This document shows, one piece after another, positions 1-6,874 of a stretch of DNA of 7,404 bases; position 1 is the first letter of the stretch; each line of letters starts with the position of its first letter. The DNA is from Bacteroidales bacterium Bact_16 (GTDB lineage: Bacteria; Bacteroidota; Bacteroidia; Bacteroidales; UBA932): assembly GCA_001602885.1 (NCBI GenBank), contig LUZH01000222.1, positions 6,345-13,748 on the forward strand, read 5' to 3'. Both the position numbers and the translations under genes were made by a program. A model generated the notes under the pieces. The model searched no databases, was not told where the DNA came from, and saw only the letters and a program-made list of their open reading frames with translations.

Positions 1-1326
1 GAGCGCAAGTTCGACATGGCGAAGCTCTCGCGCGACGGCATCGTCGATCCCGATTCCAACTATTGCTACGGCGAGGGAGGCGCGGGCGCCTTCTCCGACG
101 GCAAGCTCTATACGCGTTCCTCCAAGCGGGGCGACCTGCGCGAGGTGCTCCACCAGCTGGTGAAATTCGGCGCCTCCAAGGATATCCTCATCGACGCGCA
201 CCCGCACATCGGCTCCGACAAGCTGCCCGTCATCGTCGAGAACATCCGCAACTTCATCGTCGCCCAGGGCGGCGAATACCATTTCAACGCCCGCGTCGTG
301 GGCATAGCTCCGGCTGATGGCAACTGGCCCCCGCAAAACTTCGCTTCGCTCATCCCCCCCACTGCTGCGCAGCGGGTCCCCCCCATTTACGAGGCCATGG
401 GTGGCCACGGTTTTTCGGAGGCCAGCTGCCATCAGCCGGAGTTGGTGGTGAAGACGGCGGACGGGAAGGAGTACAAGGCCCGGAGGGTGATTCTCGCGAC
501 GGGACATTCGGCGCGGGACGTGTACGAGATGCTGCAGGCGGCGGGCGGCGCGCTGGAGGCCAAGGGCTTCGCCCTGGGCGTGCGCGTCGAGCACCCGCAG
601 GAGAAGATCAACTGGTGCCAGTACCACGGACAGTGGAAGCCGGGCGTGCCGGCGGCGGAGTATTCCTTCGTCGAACAGGTTGACGGCCGCGGCGTGTTCT
701 CCTTCTGCATGTGCCCCGGCGGCATCCTGGTGCCTTCCTCGACGGAAGAGCGCACCGTCGTGCTCAACGGCATGTCCAACTCCGGGCGCAGCGGCAAGTT
801 CGCCAACGCCGGCGTCGTGGTCCAGATCGAACCGGAAGACGTCCCGGGCGACGGCCCCTTCAAGCTGATGGACTTCCAGCACGACGTGGAGCGCCGGATG
901 TACGACTACGCCCAGTCCCAGGGCGCTGCCAACCCGATGGCCGCCCCGGCGCAGCGGATGGAGGATTTCTGCCTCGGCAAGGTCTCCAAGTCCATGCCGC
1001 CCACCAGCTACCATCCCGGCGTGATGAGCGCCCCGCTGCACGAACTGCTGCCGCCGATGGTCGCCACGCGCCTGCAGAAGGCCTTCCCGCGCGTGAAGAT
1101 GCGCAACTATTATACGAACGCCGCGCTCCTGCTGGCGGTCGAGTCCCGGACGTCCTCGCCCGTGCGCGTGCCCCGCGACCCGGAGACGCTCGAATACGTC
1201 TCGCTCCCGGGCATCTACCCCTGCGGCGAAGGCGCGGGCTACGCCGGCGGCATCGTTTCCAGCGCGCTGGACGGCATCAACGTGGCCGCAGCCGTGGCCC
1301 GTTCGCTGAAAGCGCAGGAAGATTGA
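1..1326 (+). CDS. FAD-dependent oxidoreductase (NAD(FAD)-utilising dehydrogenase family), 5'-truncated by the window edge
   Basis: The reading frame is open from base 1, so the real start lies upstream; the first ATG at 16 is internal. 441 residues are visible and the N-terminal Rossmann segment with GxGxxG is missing, roughly the first 100 residues judged from family members as I remember them. Visible family landmarks are DPDSNYCYGEGGAGAFSDGK (about residues 17-36), DAHPHIGSDKLP, VILATGHSARD, FSFCMCPGGILVPSS, and a C-terminal FAD-contacting segment with CGEGAGYAGGIVSSALDGIN. The family is cytosolic and flavin-binding; the substrate is generally unknown. Residues about 103-147 are not family-like: they are encoded by a palindromic repeat at 308-441 that falls between the beta strand ending RVVGI and the strand LVVKTADGKEY, normally a short turn. 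No stop or frameshift results, so the protein may still fold with an extra loop. Family assignment is confident; activity with the insert is unknown. Confidence 0.9.
   Translation, partial: ERKFDMAKLSRDGIVDPDSNYCYGEGGAGAFSDGKLYTRSSKRGDLREVLHQLVKFGASKDILIDAHPHIGSDKLPVIVENIRNFIVAQGGEYHFNARVVGIAPADGNWPPQNFASLIPPTAAQRVPPIYEAMGGHGFSEASCHQPELVVKTADGKEYKARRVILATGHSARDVYEMLQAAGGALEAKGFALGVRVEHPQEKINWCQYHGQWKPGVPAAEYSFVEQVDGRGVFSFCMCPGGILVPSSTEERTVVLNGMSNSGRSGKFANAGVVVQIEPEDVPGDGPFKLMDFQHDVERRMYDYAQSQGAANPMAAPAQRMEDFCLGKVSKSMPPTSYHPGVMSAPLHELLPPMVATRLQKAFPRVKMRNYYTNAALLLAVESRTSSPVRVPRDPETLEYVSLPGIYPCGEGAGYAGGIVSSALDGINVAAAVARSLKAQED
308..441. repeat. Palindromic repeat element inserted in frame in a coding gene
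   Basis: The outer arms are 308-339 and 410-441. They are inverted copies matching at 29 of 32 positions, beginning CTCCGGCTGATGGCA on the left, with its exact complement at 427-441 on the right. The interior holds a perfect 10-bp palindrome, GCTGCGCAGC (364-373), two C7 runs (354-360 and 378-384) as a short direct repeat, and the palindrome GTGGCCAC (401-408). It reads through in the host gene's frame as a proline- and alanine-rich stretch of about 45 residues without a stop. No transposase is encoded and I see no clear target-site duplication. The structure suits a non-autonomous REP- or MITE-like element, comparable in behaviour to the Rickettsia palindromic elements that also sit inside genes; this comparison is by analogy, not by sequence match. 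Confidence 0.8.
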
Positions 1327-1335
1327 ATTTTCCCC

Positions 1336-1366
1336 TTTCAAAATCCGGAAATTCGCCGTAAATTTG
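1336..1366 (+). promoter_or_regulatory. Predicted Bacteroidota promoter for the Na/Pi cotransporter gene
   Basis: A perfect TAnnTTTG -7 box (TAAATTTG, 1359-1366) is preceded, after exactly 19 nt, by TTTC (1336-1339), a three-of-four match to the -33 TTTG. The start codon lies 21 nt after the -7 box. The -7 box sits inside a dyad, GCCGT (1355-1359) and ACGGC (1370-1374), which could be an operator or a small hairpin. Confidence 0.6.
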
Positions 1367-1387
1367 TAAACGGCAAACTATTCGGAT

Positions 1388-3349
1388 ATGTTGATTGTAC
1401 TTAAACTTCTCGGCTCGATCGCCCTGCTGATCTACGGCATGAAGGTGATGAGCGAAGCCCTGCAGAAGATGGCCGGACCGCAGCTCCGCCACTTGCTGGG
1501 TGCGATGACCACCAACCGTTTCTCCGGCGTGATGACTGGCGCCCTGGTCACCGTAGCAGTACAGTCTTCAGCCGCTACGACGGTCATGACCGTCTCGTTC
1601 GTCAACGCCGCGCTCCTGTCGCTCACCCAGGCCATTTCCATCATCATGGGTGCCAACATCGGCACCACGATGAGCGCCTGGATCATGTCCGCGGGCTTTT
1701 CCTTCAACGTAGCCAATCTGGTCTGGCCGGCTTTCCTGGTCGGCATCGTGTTGATCCAGCTCGGCAAGCACCGCTACATCGGCGATTTCCTCTTCGGCCT
1801 GTCGTTCCTCCTCTTCGCCCTCGGCATGCTGCGCCAGACGGGCGTCGAGATGGACCTCGCCAGCAAACCGGCGGTGGTGGCCTTCTTCGAGAGCTTCCAT
1901 ACCAACTACGGCACCATCCTGCTCTTCCTGCTCATCGGCACGGTCCTGACGGCCATGGTGCAGAGCTCGGCGGCCCTGATGGCCATCACGATGGTGCTGT
2001 GCTCCACCGGAGCCATTTCCATCTATCAGGGCATCGCCCTGGTCATGGGCGAGAACATCGGCACCACGCTCACGGCCAACCTGGCCGCGATGAGCGCCAA
2101 TGTCCAGGCCCGCCGCACCGCCCTCGCGCACCTCGTCTTCAACGTCTTCGGCGTGATCTGGGTGCTGATCCTCTTCTTCCCGTTCGTGCGGCTCGTCTGC
2201 CACATCGTCGGCGTTGACCCGGCGGCGGAAGGCATCGACCCGATCCGGCTCAATTTCGCCCTGGCGGCTTTCCACACGGGATTCAACGTCATCAACACGG
2301 CCCTGCTCATCGGCTTCGTCCCGCAGATCGAGAAGCTGGTCTGCCGGCTGATCCAGCCCAAGAAGGCGGAGGAGGACGACGAGTTCCGCCTGCAGTATAT
2401 CCGCGGCGGTCTGATGAAGACGCCCGAAATCTCCCTCCTGCAGGCGCAGAAGGAGATCGCCATCTTCGGCATCCGCATGCAGCGGATGTTCGGCATGGTG
2501 CGCGACCTCTATTCGATGGAGGACGAGAACGACTACCAGAAGCTCTTCGAGCGTATCCGCAAATATGAGGACATCAGCGACCGCATGGAGAACGAAATCG
2601 GCCGCTACATAGGCCTGGTGGGCGATGCGCACCTGTCCGACGACTCCAAGGAGAAGATCCGCTCGATGCTCCGCCAGATCGGCGAGCTGGAGTCCATCGG
2701 CGACGGCTGCTACAACCTCGCCCGCATCCTGCGCCGCAAGCGCGAAAACAAGATCGTCTTCACCGAAGGCCAGGAGGAGGGCGTCTCCGGCATGATGGCC
2801 CTGGTGGACCAGGCCCTCACGCGCATGAACACCCTGCTGGACGGCCACCGCGAGGACTACGACATCTCCTTCTCCGAGGAGATCGAATCCCGCATCAACA
2901 GCCTGCGCAACGCCCTCAAGCAGCAGAATATCGACAACCTCGACAAGCGTGCCTACGGCTATGACAACGGCACCGTCTACATGGACCTCATCAACGAGTT
3001 CGAGAAGACGGGCGACTACGTCATCAACGTGTCCGAGGCCCGTCTGGGCGTGGCCCGCAACGGCATCCGCTTCCGCGGCATCCAGGTCGACACCGACGCC
3101 AGGACGGTCACGGTGGACGGCGAGATGGTGGCGTTCGGCCGCTCCGAATACGAGATGCTGAAGCTGTTCCTGGAGAATCCCGGCCGTGCGTTCACGCACG
3201 AGGAGCTGCTGGCCAACATCTGGCCGGGCGACGCCGTCGCCGGCGAGCACACCGTGGACGCCTGCGTCACGCGCATCTGCAAGCGCATCGGCCAGTACGC
3301 CCCGCATCTGGTGAGCCGGGCCGGGTTCGGATATTGCTTCGAGGAATAA
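1388..3349 (+). CDS. Na+/phosphate cotransporter with PhoU-like region and C-terminal OmpR/PhoB-type winged-helix domain
   Basis: This 653-residue membrane protein is predicted to import phosphate with sodium. The N-terminal half (about 1-320) is the duplicated Na/Pi-cotransporter II fold: the paired signatures VQSSAATT (about 58-65) and VQSSAALM (191-198) are each followed by G[AE]NIGTT (88-94 and 221-227), with many hydrophobic helices. Residues about 345-555 form a helical PhoU-like region with the repeat hallmarks ELESIGDGCYN (about 433-443) and FEKTGDYVIN (538-547). Members I know usually end about here. This one continues without a frame break into residues 564-653, which have the layout of an OmpR/PhoB DNA-binding domain: leading beta strands with VTVDGEMVAFGRSEYEMLKL, NPGRAFTHEELLANIW, the recognition-helix region HTVDACVTRICKRIG, and the closing hairpin VSRAGFGYCFEE. 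All three parts should face or adjoin the cytoplasm. The ATG at 1388 follows the promoter directly. Phosphate-dependent gene control by this domain is inference. Confidence 0.92.
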   Translation: MLIVLKLLGSIALLIYGMKVMSEALQKMAGPQLRHLLGAMTTNRFSGVMTGALVTVAVQSSAATTVMTVSFVNAALLSLTQAISIIMGANIGTTMSAWIMSAGFSFNVANLVWPAFLVGIVLIQLGKHRYIGDFLFGLSFLLFALGMLRQTGVEMDLASKPAVVAFFESFHTNYGTILLFLLIGTVLTAMVQSSAALMAITMVLCSTGAISIYQGIALVMGENIGTTLTANLAAMSANVQARRTALAHLVFNVFGVIWVLILFFPFVRLVCHIVGVDPAAEGIDPIRLNFALAAFHTGFNVINTALLIGFVPQIEKLVCRLIQPKKAEEDDEFRLQYIRGGLMKTPEISLLQAQKEIAIFGIRMQRMFGMVRDLYSMEDENDYQKLFERIRKYEDISDRMENEIGRYIGLVGDAHLSDDSKEKIRSMLRQIGELESIGDGCYNLARILRRKRENKIVFTEGQEEGVSGMMALVDQALTRMNTLLDGHREDYDISFSEEIESRINSLRNALKQQNIDNLDKRAYGYDNGTVYMDLINEFEKTGDYVINVSEARLGVARNGIRFRGIQVDTDARTVTVDGEMVAFGRSEYEMLKLFLENPGRAFTHEELLANIWPGDAVAGEHTVDACVTRICKRIGQYAPHLVSRAGFGYCFEE

Positions 3350-3355
3350 TCCTTT

Positions 3356-4624
3356 CTAGATGACGCCGCTGCCGAGCATTTCGCCGTCGGCGGCATACCA
3401 CACCGCGAACTGCCCGGGCGTGATGCTGCGCTGCGGCTGGTCGAACAGGATGAACAGGCCGTTCTCCCGCATCAGGAGCGTGGCGTCCTGCAGCGGCTGG
3501 CGGTAGCGGATGCGCACGCGGTAGCGGCGCTGCTCGCCGACCTGCATCGCCTGGTCCGGCCGGATCCAGTGGATCTCGTCCGGCGCGATGTGCAGGCACT
3601 TGCGCAGCAGGCCGGGGTGGTTCTCTCCTTCGCCCACATAGATGATGTTGCGGTCGATGTCGGTCGCGAGCACGAACACGGGATTGGCGTGGCCGCCGAT
3701 GCCCAGGCCCTTGCGCTGGCCGATGGTGTAGAACTGCGCGCCTTCGTGGCGCCCGATGCGCTTCGCCCAGGGATTCTCCTTGTCGCGCGTCTTCTTGACG
3801 TGGTGCTTGCCGGAGCGGTAGGTCTCCGTCTCGAAACGGATGTCGGCGTAGTCGAACGGGGTGGAGAGCTCCAGCAGTTCGCTGTCCGTCAGGGCCGTGC
3901 CCTTGCTCTCCAGCTCTTTGTCGCGGGCGTATTTCGCCGAGTCGGCGTAGTAGGCGCCGTAGACCTCCACCACGTCGCCCTCGACGCTCTTGAGCTTCTG
4001 CTGCAGGAAGACCGGCAGGTCCACCTTGCCCACGAAGCAGATGCCCTGGGAGTCCTTCTTGTCGGCGGACGGGAGGTCCGCCTCCTTGGCGATGCGACGC
4101 ACCTCGGGCTTGCAGATGTCGCCGATGGGGAAGAGCGCCTTGGAGAGCTGCTCCTGCGTGAGCTGGCAGAGGAAATAGCTCTGGTCCTTGTTGGGGTCGG
4201 AGCCCTCCAGGATGCGGCAGGTGCCGTCGGGGAGCGTCTCCTTGCGGCAGTAGTGGCCCGTGGCCACGTAGTCCGCGCCGAGCTTCTCCGCCGCCTGCAG
4301 GAAGGCGTCGAACTTGATCTCGCGGTTGCAAAGGACGTCCGGGTTGGGCGTGCGGCCCTTGGCGTATTCGTCGAACATATAGTCCACGACGCGCTGGCGG
4401 TACTGCTTGCTCAGGTCGATGAAATAGAAGGGGATACCGATCTTGCGGGCCACCATCTCGGCCACGAAGCGGTCTTCCTCCCACTCGCAGTCGCCGTGCA
4501 GGGTCCCCTCCGTGTCGTGCCAGTTCTGCATGAACATGGCAAACACGTCGTAGCCCTGCTGCTTGAGCAGCCAGGCAGCCACGCTGGAGTCCACGCCTCC
4601 GGAAAGTCCTACACAAATCTTCAT
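3356..4624 (-). CDS. mnmA: tRNA-specific 2-thiouridylase MnmA
   Basis: This cytosolic enzyme adenylates and thiolates U34 of the tRNAs for Lys, Glu and Gln, helping decoding of A- and G-ending codons. From the ATG at 4624 the protein has 422 residues. It shows the PP-loop ATP motif SGGVDSS (8-14), the first catalytic cysteine C99 in NPDVLCN, the second, C196, in DSQGICFVG, and FYTIGQRKGLGIGG (298-311). It exceeds E. coli MnmA (about 368 residues) mainly because of a charged insert at about 218-290; Bacteroidota homologues carry inserts at this place, so I do not treat it as foreign. A longer frame begins at 4663, but that ATG lies within the predicted promoter and would add the unlike segment MYLCRCKERLAVK, so 4624 is preferred. 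The gene stands alone between convergent and divergent neighbours, as expected for a housekeeping gene. Confidence 0.95.
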   Translation of the reverse strand: MKICVGLSGGVDSSVAAWLLKQQGYDVFAMFMQNWHDTEGTLHGDCEWEEDRFVAEMVARKIGIPFYFIDLSKQYRQRVVDYMFDEYAKGRTPNPDVLCNREIKFDAFLQAAEKLGADYVATGHYCRKETLPDGTCRILEGSDPNKDQSYFLCQLTQEQLSKALFPIGDICKPEVRRIAKEADLPSADKKDSQGICFVGKVDLPVFLQQKLKSVEGDVVEVYGAYYADSAKYARDKELESKGTALTDSELLELSTPFDYADIRFETETYRSGKHHVKKTRDKENPWAKRIGRHEGAQFYTIGQRKGLGIGGHANPVFVLATDIDRNIIYVGEGENHPGLLRKCLHIAPDEIHWIRPDQAMQVGEQRRYRVRIRYRQPLQDATLLMRENGLFILFDQPQRSITPGQFAVWYAADGEMLGSGVI

Positions 4625-4652
4625 CTTGACGGCTAATCTTTCTTTGCAGCGG

Positions 4653-4684
4653 CAAAGATACACATTTCCCGCTGCTCCGCCAAA
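4653..4684 (-). promoter_or_regulatory. Predicted Bacteroidota promoter for mnmA
   Basis: On the minus strand a TTTG -33 box (4684-4681) is followed after 20 nt by TATCTTTG (4660-4653), a full match to TAnnTTTG. Transcription would begin near 4646, leaving a leader of about 20 nt before the ATG at 4624. This fixes the mnmA start choice. Confidence 0.75.
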
Positions 4685-4753
4685 ACCCGCGCTCCTCCCG
4701 CCTGCTGCCGGGGTTGTTTTCCAAAACAGCAGTCTAAAAGAATGATGGAAAGT

Positions 4754-4784
4754 TTTGAAAATAGAAAGAAATTTTTAAACTTTA
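4754..4784 (+). promoter_or_regulatory. Weak candidate promoter for the thiol-protein and peptide cassette
   Basis: TTTG at 4754-4757 is followed after 18 nt by TAAACTTTA (4776-4784), an imperfect -7 box with one extra base. The surrounding 60 nt are strikingly A/T-rich against the GC-rich genes, as in Bacteroidota promoter regions. The drawback is that transcription would start almost at the ATG at 4791, giving a nearly leaderless mRNA, so the true promoter may be elsewhere in 4685-4790. Confidence 0.3.
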
Positions 4785-4790
4785 CAGAAT

Positions 4791-5387
4791 ATGAAAAAGA
4801 ACGGTTATATCATCATTATCGCGATCCTGCTGTGTGTCAACGTGGCCCAGTGCCTGTTGATGCTCCGGACCAACCGCAGTTTGCAGCAGGCCAGCTTCGC
4901 CGCCGAGCAGAACAACCAGTCCTATTATATGGCCCTGCAGACCACGCAGTCGCTCTGGGACAAGTTCGTCAAGCTGGATCCTGTCGCGGTCCGGGAGGGG
5001 TTGAGCGTGCTCAACTTGCCGCAGGAAGTGATGACCGACAAGTGTGTGACCGTCTTTCTGGCGCCGTATGTCTGCGGCGCGTGTGTTGATGAGCAGTGTG
5101 AGACGTTGACGGAGCTGCTGGGCGAAGAAGCGGCCGGACTGCCGGTCCGGTTCCTGACGCCGCAGTTCAAGGCGAAGGACCTGCGGGCCCTTTTCGCGGA
5201 GTATCCCTCCGTGTCAGTCCAGACCTACGACTATGATTTGCTTCAAGACACCACCCTCCGGGACCTGACTGAAGTGCTCTACTTCACGACGACCGGGGAG
5301 GGTCTCCGGCACGTCATGTTGTCAGTCAAGGGTTCGCCCGAGCTGACCGTGGAATACATCAACCTCATCAAAAATCAATGCTTATGA
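4791..5387 (+). CDS. Membrane-anchored periplasmic protein with a CGAC thiol motif (thioredoxin-like candidate)
   Basis: The 198-residue protein begins with a short basic end and one hydrophobic helix (about 5-24), followed by a polar, glutamine-rich helical stretch, so the bulk should lie in the periplasm. After a predicted strand, TVFLAP (87-92), comes YVCGACVDEQC with C95-x-x-C98 and C103, then a helix (ETLTELL). Strand-CxxC-helix is the arrangement of thioredoxin-fold active sites. The rest alternates strands and helices but lacks an obvious cis-proline signature, so the fold call is moderate. Extra cysteines are at 85 and 197. The stop overlaps the next start as ATGA (5384-5387), implying translational coupling with the cysteine-rich peptide. 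That link suggests, as inference, a role in reducing or oxidising the peptide's cysteines. Small anchored proteins of this type near NVEALA peptides and propeller lipoproteins are, as I recall, a recurring Bacteroidota association. No specific gene name applies. Confidence 0.85.
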   Translation: MKKNGYIIIIAILLCVNVAQCLLMLRTNRSLQQASFAAEQNNQSYYMALQTTQSLWDKFVKLDPVAVREGLSVLNLPQEVMTDKCVTVFLAPYVCGACVDEQCETLTELLGEEAAGLPVRFLTPQFKAKDLRALFAEYPSVSVQTYDYDLLQDTTLRDLTEVLYFTTTGEGLRHVMLSVKGSPELTVEYINLIKNQCL

Positions 5388-5674
5388 AAAAAAAGATCCT
5401 ATTCGGAGTCCTCGCGGCTGCATTGGTCGCGCTGAACGCACTTGCCTTCTCGACTCCTTCTTCGGCACTGCCGCCTGAGCCGCCCGTGACCAACGGCTGT
5501 TTCCAGACGACTTCCTATGCCTGCGAGCCGGGTGTCCTCAGAAAGGCCTGCACGCAGATGAACACGCAAAAGCAGTGCAGAGAGTATTACTGCTCGAGTT
5601 GTGCTATCCATTGGAAACCGATTGAAAGGATTGATCTCGATCCTTCCAAGACCGAAATCAAGCCTCAGCCTTAA
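5384..5674 (+). CDS. Small secreted six-cysteine peptide, NVEALA-like (paralogue 1)
   Basis: This 96-residue precursor starts with MKKK and a hydrophobic core, and ends its leader at LNALAFS, where ALA is a plausible signal-peptidase site; a second candidate, SSA, precedes LPPEPP. The mature part is proline-rich, then has cysteines at 39, 47, 56, 65, 70 and 73 within a compact core (GCFQT...CEPGVLRKACT...QC...CSSC), followed by a charged tail ending KPQP. The ATG at 5384 is preferred over the one at 5378 because it makes the ATGA overlap with the upstream stop and matches the MKKK/MKKN start of the two paralogues. A strong terminator follows 20 nt after the stop. Leader and context resemble the Bacteroidota NVEALA peptides, although the literal NVEALA motif is absent. 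Function is unknown; even cysteine spacing suggests disulfides or metal binding. Confidence 0.85.
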   Translation: MKKKILFGVLAAALVALNALAFSTPSSALPPEPPVTNGCFQTTSYACEPGVLRKACTQMNTQKQCREYYCSSCAIHWKPIERIDLDPSKTEIKPQP

Positions 5675-5693
5675 CGGTTATCAGACTTTTCTG

Positions 5694-5728
5694 CGGCCGT
5701 CGTGGAGACCCCGGCGGCCGTTTTTTTT
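5694..5728 (+). terminator. Strong intrinsic terminator inside the peptide cassette
   Basis: CGGCCGTCGTGG (5694-5705) pairs with CCCCGGCGGCCG (5709-5720) around the loop AGA, giving a 12-position GC-rich stem with one mismatch and one G-U pair. Eight T residues (5721-5728) follow directly. It ends the transcript of the thiol protein and first peptide only 21 nt before the next ATG. Confidence 0.88.
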
Positions 5729-5749
5729 CGATAAACTTAATCTTCATCA

Positions 5750-6874
5750 ATGAGAAAAATTGAATGGGCACTGCTCCTGGCCGTGCTGGCCGCAGGTTGC
5801 GCGCGTCCTGTCGCGGAGCAGGCCAATGTAGTCGTCTTCGAGAAATCTTCGAAAGTCTCGGCCCTGACGGATGTGGTCGACCACATCGAACTGGTCCCGC
5901 TGGAGACGGGCCGCAACTTCCTGCTCGGGCTCAATCCGATGCTGGACCTGGCAGGTGACGGCTATGTCCTGACCGACATCCGGACGGGACGGATCCTGTA
6001 TTTTGGCGCCGACGGCGCCTTCCGCGCGCATATCGGCGCGAAAGGCCGTGGGCCGGGGGAGTATCCGATGCTGCTGAACTCGCAGGTCGATGCTGACGGC
6101 AACGTCATCGCGTTCTCGTATCCCGACAAGGTCCTGTATTTCGGGACGGACGGCGAGCTGCTCCGTGAGGAGCACCGGGAGGACCTGGGCTCGCAGGCCT
6201 GTCTGGTCCCGGAAGGGCTCCTGGTCTATTTCGGCTACGGGTCCGGCCGCCCCGACCGGGCCGCCCTGGTCCGCCCGGACGGCAGGCAGAAAGGACTCCT
6301 GCCGGCGAATGACCGGGTGATCAACATGACGCCGGACCGCTCCGTGTTCAGCTTCTACAAGGACACGGTCTATTTCACGGACACCTACAACCCCACCGTC
6401 TATTCCTACAAAGACGGGGAAGTGGCGGCAAATACCTTCTTTGATTTCGGCAAGTCCGCCATCGACGCGAAATTCTATCAGCTCGACGACCCGTATGCAT
6501 CCATGGATTTCATCCTGAAGGCGCCCAACGGTTTCTCCCTGCTCCGCCGCTATCTGCGGGACGACCGCTACCAGTTCGTCGAGGAGATCTTCCAGAAGAA
6601 TGAAGAAGGAGAATACCACTATGGCGTCTGCGTGGACGGCAACTGGGGCTGGTTCTCGCTCGGCGAGACCTTCCGTTCGCCGCTTGCCGGCGCGATGCAG
6701 GCCCTTTCCGGCGGCTGCCTCTATTTCCTGATGGATTCGTCCTGCCTGGCCGGCAAGGACCACGGGCTGGGCGGCAATCTGGCGCCGCTCCGGGAGCTGA
6801 TCTCCAATCCGGAGGTCCTCGAGAAGGTGGGCCCGGACGACAATCCTGTCGTCGCCAAATTTTACCTGGATTGA
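5750..6874 (+). CDS. 6-bladed beta-propeller lipoprotein (BF3164-like)
   Basis: The 374-residue protein has a lipoprotein signal: a short basic start, hydrophobic core, and AAGC with the lipidated cysteine at 17 (the -3 position is alanine rather than the usual leucine). The mature chain shows family features: IELVPLET (about 46-53), repeated strand units such as GYVLTDIRTGRILYFGADG, and the hallmark KGRGPGEY (98-105). Later blades repeat the pattern KVLYFGTDGELL and VYFTDTYNPTVYSYKDG. It should be an envelope lipoprotein, probably on the outer membrane; which face it occupies cannot be told, since no strong surface-export signal follows the cysteine. Such proteins commonly sit beside NVEALA-type peptides in Bacteroidota, and this one is flanked by such peptides on both sides, so binding or handling the peptides is a reasonable inference. 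It begins 21 nt after a terminator with no promoter visible between. Confidence 0.88.
   Translation: MRKIEWALLLAVLAAGCARPVAEQANVVVFEKSSKVSALTDVVDHIELVPLETGRNFLLGLNPMLDLAGDGYVLTDIRTGRILYFGADGAFRAHIGAKGRGPGEYPMLLNSQVDADGNVIAFSYPDKVLYFGTDGELLREEHREDLGSQACLVPEGLLVYFGYGSGRPDRAALVRPDGRQKGLLPANDRVINMTPDRSVFSFYKDTVYFTDTYNPTVYSYKDGEVAANTFFDFGKSAIDAKFYQLDDPYASMDFILKAPNGFSLLRRYLRDDRYQFVEEIFQKNEEGEYHYGVCVDGNWGWFSLGETFRSPLAGAMQALSGGCLYFLMDSSCLAGKDHGLGGNLAPLRELISNPEVLEKVGPDDNPVVAKFYLD

Noticed and set aside
298..450. Target-site duplication flanking the palindromic element
   Set aside because: The bases next to 308 (GGGCATAG) and after 441 (TTGGTGGT) show no convincing direct repeat, so no transposition signature can be claimed.
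1568..3307. Long open frame of 579 residues on the minus strand
   Set aside because: It lies antisense to the transporter gene, its product is full of repetitive A, D, E, H, L and V residues without a recognisable fold, and it arises from the GC-rich codon bias of the real gene.
3738..3971. The MnmA internal insert (about residues 218-290) as foreign DNA
   Set aside because: Bacteroidota MnmA proteins carry an insert at this position, and the base composition matches the rest of the gene.
3569..4636. Plus-strand open frame of 355 residues opposite mnmA
   Set aside because: Antisense shadow with low-complexity composition and no family features.
4625..4663. Upstream ATG that would lengthen MnmA by 13 residues
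   Set aside because: It falls on the predicted -7 region of the promoter and adds a segment unlike MnmA; the family start MKICVGLSGGVDS is at 4624.
3267..4724. Minus-strand open frame of 485 residues overlapping mnmA in another frame
   Set aside because: Arginine-, glycine- and proline-rich translation typical of a shifted GC-rich gene; mnmA in its proper frame explains the DNA.
4702..4732. Imperfect palindrome CTGCTG...CAGCAG with TGTTTT/AAAACA inside
   Set aside because: The two inner and outer pairings compete, the bulge is large, and no T tract or known site follows; not convincing as a terminator or operator.
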